A stretch of 33,442 nucleotides of DNA, taken from the NCBI GenBank assembly GCA_023443765.1, contig JAEZTA010000091.1:1-33442 (forward strand), in the 5' to 3' direction. The position numbers and the translations under genes are program-made. The stretch comes from Bacteroidota bacterium (GTDB taxonomy: Bacteria; Bacteroidota; Bacteroidia; Bacteroidales; Rikenellaceae). The notes under the pieces are model-generated. The model saw nothing but the letters and a program-made list of their open reading frames with translations. It was not told where the DNA came from and did no database searches. Position 1 is the stretch's first letter. Each line of letters opens with the position of its first letter. Positions 25,181 through 32,953 of this stretch are shown here, piece by piece.

Positions 25181-26053
25181 TTAAGGCAGTTTCACGTCAT
25201 ACAGCCTCACTACGCCGCTTGCAAGTACGGTATTGGGGGCTGCTTCGTAATTAAACTGGGTATACCCGGACTCCTGCCCCACGGTGCACGAAAAGAGGAT
25301 CGCGCCCGCGGCGATCTCCTGCACGGGGACCAATGCCCGGAACAGCCGGGTCCCGGCCTTGCATTCCATCCTGATCCGCGCCGCATCGCCCGAAAGCGTA
25401 GCCGTCCCGTCACCTATATTAAACGAGACAGCCGGTTTGAGACCGTTGAGTTTAACGTCCATGGAGGTGACCTTCGCCATATCAATCGACGAATCGGCCG
25501 CCGGGGATACTTCCAGCTGCAACATCGAAAATACATGTTCGAACTGCAACGAAATCTGGTTCCCGGCTTCGGCAACGTTCACTTCCGTCGCCCACATCAG
25601 TTCGCTGTCGGGGGCTCCGGCGCTCTGGTCCGTCCCGGCGTCGAAAGCCAGCGCCAGCGGATTGGCCACAACCTCCGTATAGGGATAATAAGCATAAATA
25701 TCGAGCGTCACACCTCCCGCAGGGAAGAAGATCGCCTGGTCCTCATCGGCGTAGCTCCACGATCCGTCGGCCTGTTTGACCAGTTTCACATTGGTGGCAT
25801 AGTTACCCGATGCGGCCAGCGGAGTTCCGTGCGGAGCGGCGAATATTCCGATGGCGTCGCCGGACTCGAAATCGCATTTGAAATCGGCCCAGTCGATGGT
25901 CGAACGGGTAACGGCGCTGACGGCGGCATTGAATTCAAGCTTGCCGTCCCTCTCCGGCCCGTACCCTTCCGGACTTTTGTCACACGAAGCGAGTATCAGC
26001 AACGACATGCACAAGAGGAACGTCCGTGTTTTGAACAGTCTTGATTTTTCCAT
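25181..26053 (-). CDS. fimbrillin-family (Mfa-like) lipoprotein, first of the operon
   Basis: 290 residues. Signal peptide with a good lipobox, LASC (Cys24), then DKSPEG. The body matches the fimbrillin-family pattern: NAAVSAVTRSTIDW near 43, FESGDAIGIFAAPHG near 62, FPAGGVTLDIYAYYPYTEV near 110, ISLQFEHVFSMLQLEVSPA near 166, MDVKLNGLKPAVSFNIGDG near 194, and RLFRALVPVQEI near 235. It ends at LYDVKLP without the usual I-x-D-W tail seen in its two neighbours, so the last strand appears to be missing or replaced. It is the first gene downstream of the control region and probably defines the operon start. The ATG at 26053 is the first in frame with a signal peptide. Function in adhesion or glycan capture is inference. 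Confidence 0.8.
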   Translation of the reverse strand: MEKSRLFKTRTFLLCMSLLILASCDKSPEGYGPERDGKLEFNAAVSAVTRSTIDWADFKCDFESGDAIGIFAAPHGTPLAASGNYATNVKLVKQADGSWSYADEDQAIFFPAGGVTLDIYAYYPYTEVVANPLALAFDAGTDQSAGAPDSELMWATEVNVAEAGNQISLQFEHVFSMLQLEVSPAADSSIDMAKVTSMDVKLNGLKPAVSFNIGDGTATLSGDAARIRMECKAGTRLFRALVPVQEIAAGAILFSCTVGQESGYTQFNYEAAPNTVLASGVVRLYDVKLP

Positions 26054-26202
26054 TTTAAGGTTTTGTTTTGGTTGTTTTTTCGACAGGGAAAGTCGTGAAA
26101 AGAGATCTGAAAGATGAACTCACGCGGGAATCGCATAAAATTCAGGCTTTGGTTTTAGTGTAGACAATTTTCCATAGGTTAGTTTTTGTTGGTTTCCTTT
26201 CA

Positions 26203-26234
26203 CAAAAATAGCCGCCTCACATGCGATCTTCATT
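26203..26234 (-). promoter_or_regulatory. probable promoter of the PUL operon
   Basis: The minus strand reads TATTTTTG at 26210-26203, a perfect match to the Bacteroidetes -7 box TAnnTTTG. The -33 position (about 26231-26234) reads AATG, only half of the TTTG consensus, which fits a promoter that needs an activator. Transcription would begin near 26196, leaving a leader of about 140 bases before the ATG at 26053. Confidence 0.5.
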
Positions 26235-26263
26235 ATCGTAAATTTCCTTTTTGTTATCATAAA
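26233..26263 (-). repeat. 10-bp direct repeat, candidate operator for the hybrid regulator
   Basis: On the minus strand TTTATGATAA (26263-26254) and TTTACGATAA (26242-26233) differ at one base and repeat with a period of 21 bp, two helical turns. The pair abuts the -33 region of the probable promoter. AraC-type DNA-binding domains, as found at the end of the adjacent regulator, typically bind such direct repeats next to -35-like elements. Binding itself is inferred. Confidence 0.5.
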
Positions 26264-26328
26264 ATTTCAGCCACCCCGTCCGAACAAGCTATTTCCGCGC
26301 CCGAAAAGCACACAAACAACTGATAATC

Positions 26329-26357
26329 AAAAAACAGCCATCATTCAATGGCTGTTT
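26329..26357 (-). terminator. intrinsic terminator of the hybrid regulator gene
   Basis: Minus strand: AAACAGCCAT (26357-26348), loop TGAATG, ATGGCTGTTT (26341-26332), then T continuing to 26329. This is a perfect 10-bp stem with a 6-base loop and a T-run. It lies about 50 bases beyond the stop of the regulator gene. Confidence 0.88.
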
Positions 26358-26407
26358 CTACCGTTTCGCGCAAAATTGCGGGACGGACGGAGCTCCCCGC
26401 AATCAGG

Positions 26408-29400
26408 TCAGTGGAATTTTTTGATATAACTGCTCGGCGACTCCTCGTAAAATTTCTTGAACGCCCGGCTGAAGTTGGACAACTCCTGATACCCGACTTC
26501 GAGCGCGATCTCTGAAATGGTCTTGTCCGTCTCGCGCATCAGCGCCACGGCCCTGCTCATCCGGATTTGCACGAGCACATTGTAAGGCGTCGTGTCCATG
26601 ATGGCCTTGACCTTGCGGAACAACTGGGTGACGCTCATGTTCAGTTCCGAAGCGAGCTGCTCCACGCCGAACTGCGGTTCGCCGATGTGCGCTTCGATAA
26701 TATCGGTTATCCGCGCCACGAACTGCTGTTTCACCGAATTTTCGGGCAGCAGGTTCTTGTAGGTGCTTATGCTGTCGGCGTGTTTGTACGATTCCCACAG
26801 TTTTTTGCGCACGGAGAGGATGTTCTCGATCCGCGCTTCGAGGATAAACGGCGAGAACGGCTTGGTGATGTAATCGTCGACCCCCAGCCTGAACCCCTCG
26901 ACGACCTGCGTTTCCGACTGGCGGGCCGTCAGCAGGATGACCGGAATGTGGTTGGTCTTATCGCTGGCGTGCAGCCGCGCCACCATCTCCAGCCCGTCCA
27001 TATTGGGCATCATCACGTCGCACACGATCAGATCGGGAATCTGCTCGACGGCCACGGCCAGTCCCTCGACGCCGTCACGCGCTTCGCAGACCACGAATCC
27101 CCGCTCTTCCAGAATCCCCCGGATGTAGAGCCGCATGTCGTAATTGTCCTCCACGACCAGGATGATCTCCTTCTGGTCCTCCGCAGCCTCCTTGTCCGCC
27201 CAGACCGCCGCGTCTCCGCTAACGTCGCCTGCCGGTCCGCCGGCCCCCTCCCCATCGGGAAGGTCATCCGTCAGCGCCGGGAAGACGATCGTAAACACGC
27301 TGCCCCGGCCCAATTCGCTTTCGACCTCGATCCGGCCCCCGTGCATCTCGATCAGCTCCCGCGAAAGCGGCAGCCCGATGCCGAACCCGTCGCTGTTTTT
27401 CCCGGCCTTCTTCTCCTGGTAAAAAACCGTAAACAGCTTCCCGATAGCCTCGGGGGATATCCCTTCGCCGTTGTCCGCCACCACGATCTTCACCTGCTGC
27501 CCTTCGTCCGATCCGACACACTCCAGCCGCACGTCGACACACCCGTTTTCGGGCGTGTGTTTCAGGGCATTGAATACCAGGTTGTACAGCACCTTGTCGA
27601 GCTTGTCCGCGTCGAACCGGATTCGGAGTTCCGGAACCTCCGACACAAAATTCAGCCGGATGTTCTTTTCCGCCGCGTAAAACGTGAAATTATTGACCAC
27701 CTCGGAGGTGAAACGCACCAGATCCCCGAACTGCACGTTCAGCGTCAGCTTTCCCGATTCCAGCTTCCTGAAATCGAGGAACTGGTTGATCAGCCTCAAC
27801 AGCCGGTTCGTATTGCGTTCCATCAGCCCGAACAGCTTCCCGTTTTCGGGGTTGCAATCCCTGTACTTCGCCGCCAACTGGGTCAGCGGTCCCTGGATCA
27901 GGGTGAGGGGCGTGCGGAACTCGTGCGAGATGTTGGTAAAGAGATCGGTCCGCATCAGCGCCATCTCCTTCATCTGCCTCGATTCGAACTTCGCCATGCG
28001 CACGGCGTTCTTGTCCCGCTCGCGCACGACGAAAAACCGGATGACAAAGTAAATCAGCCCCAACCCCATCAGCACATACAGCACACAGGCCAGCCCCGTC
28101 CGCCAGAACGGCGGCAGGATGCGGATTCGCAGGTCGGTGCTTTCCGACGCCCCGTTGATGTTCTCCCCCACGGCTTTGACCCGGAAAATGTAGTTGCCGG
28201 GGTTCAGGTTGGTGTAGGTCGCGATACGCTGGCCCGAACCAGTCGTCGTCCACTCCTTGTCGAACCCCTCAAGGATGTAGGCATACAGCGTCTTGTCGGG
28301 CGCCAGGTAATCCAGCGCCATGAATTTCAGCGAAATGACCGACTGCGAGTGCTTGATCGTTATCTGGTCCGTTTCGCTGATCGTATTTTCGAGGATGCCA
28401 CCCTTTTCGGGCGTTATGCTCCGGTTGAATATCTGCAAATCCGAGATGATCACCCGGTTGTCCGAAGCATGCACCCGCACGCTGTCGGGGTTGACGACGA
28501 CAAACCCGTCCCAGCCGCCGCAGAGGATTTCGCCGTCGCGGGTCCGGGTCATCGCACCCCGCTTAAAGCCCTGCTCGGGAAGGCCGTCGGAGGCGTCGAA
28601 CGAGTAGTGCCGCTCCGTTGCAGGGTCGTATTTTATCATCCGCAGCGTGGTGCTCAGCCACAGAAAACCCTCTTTATCCTCGCAGATTCCCAGGATCGGC
28701 TCCTCCGAATCCACATACGACAGCTTCACCCGGACAAAACGGTCGTGCTGCCGGTCGAACTTCATCAACCCGCCCTTGGTCCCGACCCAGAGCGTTCCGG
28801 CCCGGTCCTCGTAAAGGCTGATGACATAATTATTGACAATCGGATATCGCGGGTCGTTGGAGGTGTACATGCGTATCTGCTCCAGGTTGCGGTTGTACAG
28901 CCGCAGCCCGCCGTCGGTCCCGACCCAGAGATTCAGTTCGCTGTCCCGCAGCACGGCGCGGGACTTGTCTTCGGGATAGATGACCTTGTCGCTCTGGAAC
29001 AGCGGCATGAACGCCCCCGTTTCCGGGTTGTAGTTCACCGTTCCGCGCTCGGTCCCGATCCACAGCGTCCGGTCCGTGTCCTCATAAATGCAGAACACGT
29101 TGTCGTACGGGAGTTTCGACACGTCTGCAGAGGCGATCGCCACCCGCGAAAACCCCTTCCCGGCAATGTCGTATTTCACCAACATTCCCGAATTGGCCCC
29201 GATCCAGATATTACCTGCCGAATCCTCTGCCATCGTCTGGAAAATATCCACGTTCCACAACTGCAGCGACCCGTAATCGCTCACGAGGCGCCCATCCTGC
29301 GCATACCGGTAGAGATGCCGGATGCCCCCGGCCCAGTAATCCCCGTTCCGGTCCTTCAGCACCGAAAATATCTGACCATCCGAATACCGGTCGACCGGAT

Positions 29401-30487
29401 CGTGGGGAACGGTGATGATCCGGAACTGGTCCGAGAGTTCGTTGTAATAGTTCACCCCGACGTGCGACCCGAACCAGACCGACCCGTCCCGGTCGCAGAA
29501 TATCGCGACATAAAGGTAAGAGAGCATATTCCGGGCGTTGTCCGGCGAATAATGCGCCACTGTCCGCCACGAACCGGCCGAAAGCACCTTGATGCCCTCT
29601 TCCGAGGTCGCCACCCATATATTTCCCTTCCGGTCCTCGCAGACATCCCTCACCGAGCGGCTTCCCAGCGTGGTAATGCGCCGCATGGAGGCTTCCCCGC
29701 CGTTGCCGGGCTCCACGACGACCAGCCCGTCGTGGGCCGTAGCCAGCCAGACCCGGTCGGCGCTGTCGGCATAAATCCCGAAAATGTATTCCGGAACCCC
29801 TCCGGCGGGTTTTCCGGCCGGGAATTCGTAAAACCGTTTCTCCCCGATGTCGAACCGGTAAACGCCGCCGCCCCACGACGCCAGCCAGATATTGTTCCGG
29901 CTGTCGGTCGCTATGGCCGTAATGCCGTTGTTGAGCGGCTTTTTATTCGCATCCGCCACGGGGAAATGGGTCACCACGTCCGTCGCGGGGTCCAGCATGT
30001 CGAGGGCGCCCCGGTCCGTGGCGATCCAGACATTTCCGTCGCGGTCCTCCACAATGCCGGATATGTCGTCGCAGCTGATGCTGTTGTTGTCGTCCGCATC
30101 GTGCACATAGTTCCTCACGGCCCCCGTAATGAGGTTCAGGCGGCACATACCTTCGCCTTTGAACCCGATCCACAGATTGTTGTTGCGGTCCTCGAAAAGA
30201 CACCGGACCGTATTTCCGCCGATGGTGTTCCCGTTCGAATGGTCGTTCCGGTAAATCTGAATCTGGTAACCGTCGAAGCGGTTCAGGCCGTTGTCGGTCC
30301 CGATCCAGATAAATCCCCGGCTGTCCTGATAGATACAGGTTATCTCGTGGCTGGAGAGCCCCTCGCCGATCGTAAGTTTCCGGAACGGAACAGCATCGTT
30401 ACCCGCCCACGCACCGCCGGACATCACCGCCGCCAACAATGTCAGCAGAATCCGGCAACAGAACCTATTATGTGTTATTCCAACCAT
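26408..30487 (-). CDS. hybrid two-component system sensor/regulator (HTCS) of the PUL
   Basis: 1359-residue one-protein signalling system. Signal peptide/TM at 12-28. A periplasmic part to about residue 790 is built of repeated beta-propeller motifs (IWIGTDNGLNRFDG near 60, LWIGFKGEG near 105, VWIATDRG near 153 and many more, two propellers by length) and a Y_Y_Y beta-sandwich at about 718-790. A TM helix spans about 798-820. Then the histidine kinase: SHEFRTPLT with His855, N-box Asn973 (VFNALKHTPE), DNGEGI at 1005 and GFGIGL at 1034. A receiver domain follows, with VVEDN near 1111, phosphoacceptor Asp1157 (CDVMMPNMDG) and Lys1209. A C-terminal AraC-type helix-turn-helix spans about 1255-1357 (LASELNMSVTQLFRKVKA, ISEIALEVGYQELSNFSRAFKKF). 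HTCS proteins bind a glycan fragment in the periplasm and activate their PUL directly. All catalytic residues are intact. It follows the oxidoreductase gene by 33 bases, probably as one transcript. Confidence 0.96.
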   Translation of the reverse strand: MVGITHNRFCCRILLTLLAAVMSGGAWAGNDAVPFRKLTIGEGLSSHEITCIYQDSRGFIWIGTDNGLNRFDGYQIQIYRNDHSNGNTIGGNTVRCLFEDRNNNLWIGFKGEGMCRLNLITGAVRNYVHDADDNNSISCDDISGIVEDRDGNVWIATDRGALDMLDPATDVVTHFPVADANKKPLNNGITAIATDSRNNIWLASWGGGVYRFDIGEKRFYEFPAGKPAGGVPEYIFGIYADSADRVWLATAHDGLVVVEPGNGGEASMRRITTLGSRSVRDVCEDRKGNIWVATSEEGIKVLSAGSWRTVAHYSPDNARNMLSYLYVAIFCDRDGSVWFGSHVGVNYYNELSDQFRIITVPHDPVDRYSDGQIFSVLKDRNGDYWAGGIRHLYRYAQDGRLVSDYGSLQLWNVDIFQTMAEDSAGNIWIGANSGMLVKYDIAGKGFSRVAIASADVSKLPYDNVFCIYEDTDRTLWIGTERGTVNYNPETGAFMPLFQSDKVIYPEDKSRAVLRDSELNLWVGTDGGLRLYNRNLEQIRMYTSNDPRYPIVNNYVISLYEDRAGTLWVGTKGGLMKFDRQHDRFVRVKLSYVDSEEPILGICEDKEGFLWLSTTLRMIKYDPATERHYSFDASDGLPEQGFKRGAMTRTRDGEILCGGWDGFVVVNPDSVRVHASDNRVIISDLQIFNRSITPEKGGILENTISETDQITIKHSQSVISLKFMALDYLAPDKTLYAYILEGFDKEWTTTGSGQRIATYTNLNPGNYIFRVKAVGENINGASESTDLRIRILPPFWRTGLACVLYVLMGLGLIYFVIRFFVVRERDKNAVRMAKFESRQMKEMALMRTDLFTNISHEFRTPLTLIQGPLTQLAAKYRDCNPENGKLFGLMERNTNRLLRLINQFLDFRKLESGKLTLNVQFGDLVRFTSEVVNNFTFYAAEKNIRLNFVSEVPELRIRFDADKLDKVLYNLVFNALKHTPENGCVDVRLECVGSDEGQQVKIVVADNGEGISPEAIGKLFTVFYQEKKAGKNSDGFGIGLPLSRELIEMHGGRIEVESELGRGSVFTIVFPALTDDLPDGEGAGGPAGDVSGDAAVWADKEAAEDQKEIILVVEDNYDMRLYIRGILEERGFVVCEARDGVEGLAVAVEQIPDLIVCDVMMPNMDGLEMVARLHASDKTNHIPVILLTARQSETQVVEGFRLGVDDYITKPFSPFILEARIENILSVRKKLWESYKHADSISTYKNLLPENSVKQQFVARITDIIEAHIGEPQFGVEQLASELNMSVTQLFRKVKAIMDTTPYNVLVQIRMSRAVALMRETDKTISEIALEVGYQELSNFSRAFKKFYEESPSSYIKKFH

Positions 30488-30520
30488 ACAACCTCATTTT
30501 ACCGCCCCGCCCGGGCATCA

Positions 30521-32374
30521 TTACCGAATATTCATGCGGAGCACCTCGTCGTTTTTCTGGGGCACTCCCTCTCTGAGCATTCCTTTGAACTCCTCAAGAT
30601 GCGTCGTATACACCTCCCGCGGCGTGCAGGCGTGTTTCGCACACAATGCCGAAGCAATCCCCACGACCTCGCCCATCATGGCCGTCGTCGCCTGAATCCG
30701 CAGCGCCGCCAGGGCAATCCGGCTGGTGCTTATATCGCGCCCGGCCATGAAGAGGTTGGGAATATTGACCGAATAAAGGCATCGGTAGGGAATCAGGAAC
30801 GGTTCGTTGATGTCGATTCCGGGTCCCGCATTGTCATACTTGCCCATCGGGTTGAAATTGTGTTTCGCCAGCGCAAGGAACTCTTCACCCGGGAAAAACG
30901 CGGTATTCTCCGGATCGGGGAAGTGCTGGTCGATCATATAGGTGCACAGCACCGCCGCATCGGGCTGCTCGCGCCATCCGCCCTCGATGTCGTTCTGCGT
31001 AATCACGTAATCGCCCTTCAGGCGCCGCGATTCGCGCTTGCCGAGGATGTAGGCCACGATGCTCAGCCCGCGGTTCCGGTACTCGTCCTTCACCTTGGAG
31101 TGGTTTTTCAGGAACGACCAGTTGCCGTAAATCACCCGGAACCAGTAATCGCGGATATATTCGGCATCTTTAATCTGATCCTTGTAAAATCCCGCTTCCC
31201 AATACCACTGGTAACGCATGACCCGTTCGCAGGTCGCATCGCTAAACTGCACGGCCCAGGGACATTCCGGGAAATCGACCGCCCTGGAATACGTATGGGC
31301 ATGCCATTTCAGCGTCGACCCGAACGTTAACCCCGACTCCACCTCGGGAGCCAGCGTCTCATTGAACACGGAGCGGGTCTCGCGTCCCTGCATATACTCC
31401 GCACCGGCCAGGAAACCCAGGTTGCCGTCCCCGGTGCAGTCAGCGAAATAGGTCCCCGAATAAATCGTTTCCCCTCCGGTTGTCAGGTCTTTAGCAGTCA
31501 CCGAGATGATTTTTTCACCTTTCTTCTCCACCGCCGTTACATGGCGGTTCAGCCTCAGCGTCAGGTTTTTCTCGGCAGCCAGTATCTCCAGGATGCGCTC
31601 CTGGTGATCGAACGGAATCCCGAGCTCAGCAATCACATTGCCGATCCGGTCATACTCACCCATCTTCACACCTCCGGTAACCGTCACGCCAATCTCGGGA
31701 CTGCTGTTCCCGCCCACGACACCACGGTTCTGCAATAGTAAGGTCTTCAAACCCAGCCGCGATGCCGCGATGGCCGCCGACAGCCCGGCCGTTCCGGCCC
31801 CGACCACAACCAGGTCGTATTTTTCGGGACTCACCTCCGGCTGTATGCCCAGCATCTTTCGCCGGAACGCATCAAGTTCTGCTCCGGCAGCCGGCGGAAC
31901 AACCTTGCCGTTCCGGGAGAAAAACACCGCATCGCAACGACCGTTAAAACCCGTCAGGTCATGCAGCGCGATTTTCACACGCTCCCCGGCCTCTTTCACC
32001 TCCAGCACCCCGGCCTTCTGCCAACCCCACTCCGTCGGTTCATCGCCCAGCTTCTCCGCAACGACCTTTCCGTCGGCAAGCAACTGAAACACCCCCGGCG
32101 CCTGGGCGGCATCCCACGGAGCGTTCCAGTTGAACGTCCTCACCCAGACATGGTAAGTCCCCTTTTCCGGGAACAACACCGCCGTTTCGGCATCCGCAAC
32201 GGGTTTTCCCAGGCCGTGGGCCATCAGATAGGGCGACCCCATCTGGTCCATAAACTGGGCGTCGGTAACCCAGCCGCCCTTATTTTCGAAAAGTTCTGCT
32301 TCGACAAGTATATCTTTGGATTCGGCACATGCCGCCGTGGCAATCAATAACAAACTGATTATGATTTGCTTCAT
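30521..32374 (-). CDS. secreted FAD-dependent oxidoreductase with N-terminal beta-sandwich
   Basis: Start set at MKQIIISLLL (32374), because it opens a signal peptide. The frame extends to 32518 but without signal-like sequence and across a likely promoter box. The product is 617 residues. The signal ends near ATAACAES; the Cys at 16 has a weak lipobox. Residues about 22-155 look like a golvesin/CBM-like beta-sandwich (DILVEAELF, GTYHVWVRTFNWNAPWD, VKIALHDLTGFNGRCDAVFF). The FAD domain begins at YDLVVVGAGTAGLSAA (GAGTAG at 192) with GVVGGNSSPEIG near 218, a FAD_oxidored (PF12831-type) pattern, then FADCTGDGNLGFLAG near 368 and a C-terminal LFMAGRDISTSRIALAALR, the usual FAD-closing motif. Proteins of this type are common in Bacteroidetes PULs, but their substrates are mostly unknown. 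Here it may oxidise a sugar or a glycan end group. The neighbour is the regulator, 33 bases downstream. Confidence 0.85.
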   Translation of the reverse strand: MKQIIISLLLIATAACAESKDILVEAELFENKGGWVTDAQFMDQMGSPYLMAHGLGKPVADAETAVLFPEKGTYHVWVRTFNWNAPWDAAQAPGVFQLLADGKVVAEKLGDEPTEWGWQKAGVLEVKEAGERVKIALHDLTGFNGRCDAVFFSRNGKVVPPAAGAELDAFRRKMLGIQPEVSPEKYDLVVVGAGTAGLSAAIAASRLGLKTLLLQNRGVVGGNSSPEIGVTVTGGVKMGEYDRIGNVIAELGIPFDHQERILEILAAEKNLTLRLNRHVTAVEKKGEKIISVTAKDLTTGGETIYSGTYFADCTGDGNLGFLAGAEYMQGRETRSVFNETLAPEVESGLTFGSTLKWHAHTYSRAVDFPECPWAVQFSDATCERVMRYQWYWEAGFYKDQIKDAEYIRDYWFRVIYGNWSFLKNHSKVKDEYRNRGLSIVAYILGKRESRRLKGDYVITQNDIEGGWREQPDAAVLCTYMIDQHFPDPENTAFFPGEEFLALAKHNFNPMGKYDNAGPGIDINEPFLIPYRCLYSVNIPNLFMAGRDISTSRIALAALRIQATTAMMGEVVGIASALCAKHACTPREVYTTHLEEFKGMLREGVPQKNDEVLRMNIR

Positions 32375-32725
32375 AGAATATTTAATTATATGTAAAGAAA
32401 TTAGACTCCAGAATGACCATCCCGGAGCATCTCTCAGATATGCTTTTCGAACACTTTCCCTTGTTGCGTCCGATGCAAATATAAGTCTTTTTTCTTCATA
32501 ACCTACACCAAACGGCATATTCCTGAAAAAAATCGGATAAAAATACCACAGCCCGCCCTGTGCAAAACAGACCTCAGCGGCATTTCCACAAACAACCGCC
32601 TTGCCCTAACCGGAACGACTGCTCCACAACACCTTTCCGAAGAACTCTTTACACCGTCCAGATCTTGCTACAATGAAAAAGACTCCCCGCAAACGCACAA
32701 AACGCAGCGGACAGCCTTATTCAAT
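32375..32725. other. intergenic region upstream of the oxidoreductase gene
   Basis: Holds the leader and a likely promoter box of the oxidoreductase gene (32476-32483). Between about 32515 and 32725 I see no gene, repeat or RNA structure that I can support. Confidence 0.6.
32476..32483 (-). promoter_or_regulatory. probable -7 promoter box for the oxidoreductase-regulator unit
   Basis: The minus strand reads TATATTTG, a perfect TAnnTTTG box. A TTTG lies at 32512-32509 but 25 bases upstream, longer than the usual 19-21, so the -33 element is doubtful. The leader would be about 95 bases. The identical octamer also precedes the tRNA gene. Confidence 0.5.
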
Positions 32726-32757
32726 AAAAAAAGGTCTCTGCCTATGGCAAAGACCTT
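32726..32757 (-). terminator. intrinsic terminator of the tRNA-Pro gene
   Basis: On the minus strand, arms 32757-32746 and 32742-32731 form a 12-bp stem (AAGGTCTTTGCC with GGCAGAGACCTT, one G-U pair) around the loop ATA. A T-run to 32726 follows. It lies 17 bases beyond the tRNA 3' end. Confidence 0.9.
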
Positions 32758-32773
32758 CGGGGAAAATGTTTTG

Positions 32774-32848
32774 TCGGGGTGACTGGATTCGAACCAGCGA
32801 CCACACGCCCCCCAGACGTGTACTCTAACCGGACTGAGCTACGCCCCG
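32774..32848 (-). tRNA. tRNA-Pro (anticodon GGG)
   Basis: A 75-base cloverleaf on the minus strand. Acceptor CGGGGCG pairs with CACCCCG at six of seven positions, with a C6-A67 mismatch. D arm GCTC/GAGT. Anticodon stem CACGT/GCGTG holds the loop CTGGGGG, giving anticodon GGG after U33 and a purine at 37. T arm is GCTGG, TTCGAAT, CCAGT. Discriminator A; CCA is not encoded. C1-G72 is typical of bacterial tRNA-Pro. Reads CCC and CCU codons. Confidence 0.95.
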
Positions 32849-32889
32849 ATTCCTGTTGCAAAAGGCCAAAACCCTTCGCTTTGGGACTG

Positions 32890-32897
32890 CAAATATA
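32890..32897 (-). promoter_or_regulatory. probable -7 promoter box of the tRNA-Pro gene
   Basis: The minus strand reads TATATTTG, a perfect TAnnTTTG box about 41 bases before the tRNA 5' end. A TTTG at 32917-32914 lies 16 bases upstream, slightly short for the -33 element. Confidence 0.5.
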
Positions 32898-32940
32898 GTA
32901 TATTTTTCAAAAACAAACACATTTCCGCGGGATTTTTTTC

Positions 32941-32948
32941 TATTTTTG
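32941..32948 (+). promoter_or_regulatory. -7-type box immediately before the ABC-importer lipoprotein gene
   Basis: TATTTTTG on the plus strand matches TAnnTTTG exactly and ends 5 bases before the ATG at 32954. If used, the message would be leaderless or nearly so. An alternative pair is TTTG at 32880-32883 with TATTTTTC at 32901-32908, which would give a leader of about 40 bases. Confidence 0.4.
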
Positions 32949-32953
32949 CGGAA

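Larger units (their letters stand above)
26054..26407. other. 354-base control region between the regulator and the PUL operon
   Basis: No gene is seen. The region is much more AT-rich than its flanks. From high to low coordinates it holds the terminator of the regulator gene, a 21-bp-period direct repeat, a -7-type promoter box, and a leader of roughly 140 bases before the first fimbrillin gene. Confidence 0.7.

Noticed and set aside
19161..25254. Long plus-strand open frames (824 and 844 codons) opposite susC1 and the fimbrillin genes
   Set aside because: Same antisense artefact; the minus-strand proteins are clearly real.
26567..31330. A 1587-codon open frame on the plus strand across the regulator and the oxidoreductase gene
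   Set aside because: It lies antisense to two genes with intact domains and catalytic residues. Its translation is rich in His, Arg, Pro and Val without recognisable domains, as expected from GC-rich antisense frames that rarely meet stops.
32375..32518. 48-residue N-terminal extension of the FAD oxidoreductase
   Set aside because: It would place the signal peptide internally and cover a likely promoter box; MKQIIISLLL is the natural start.
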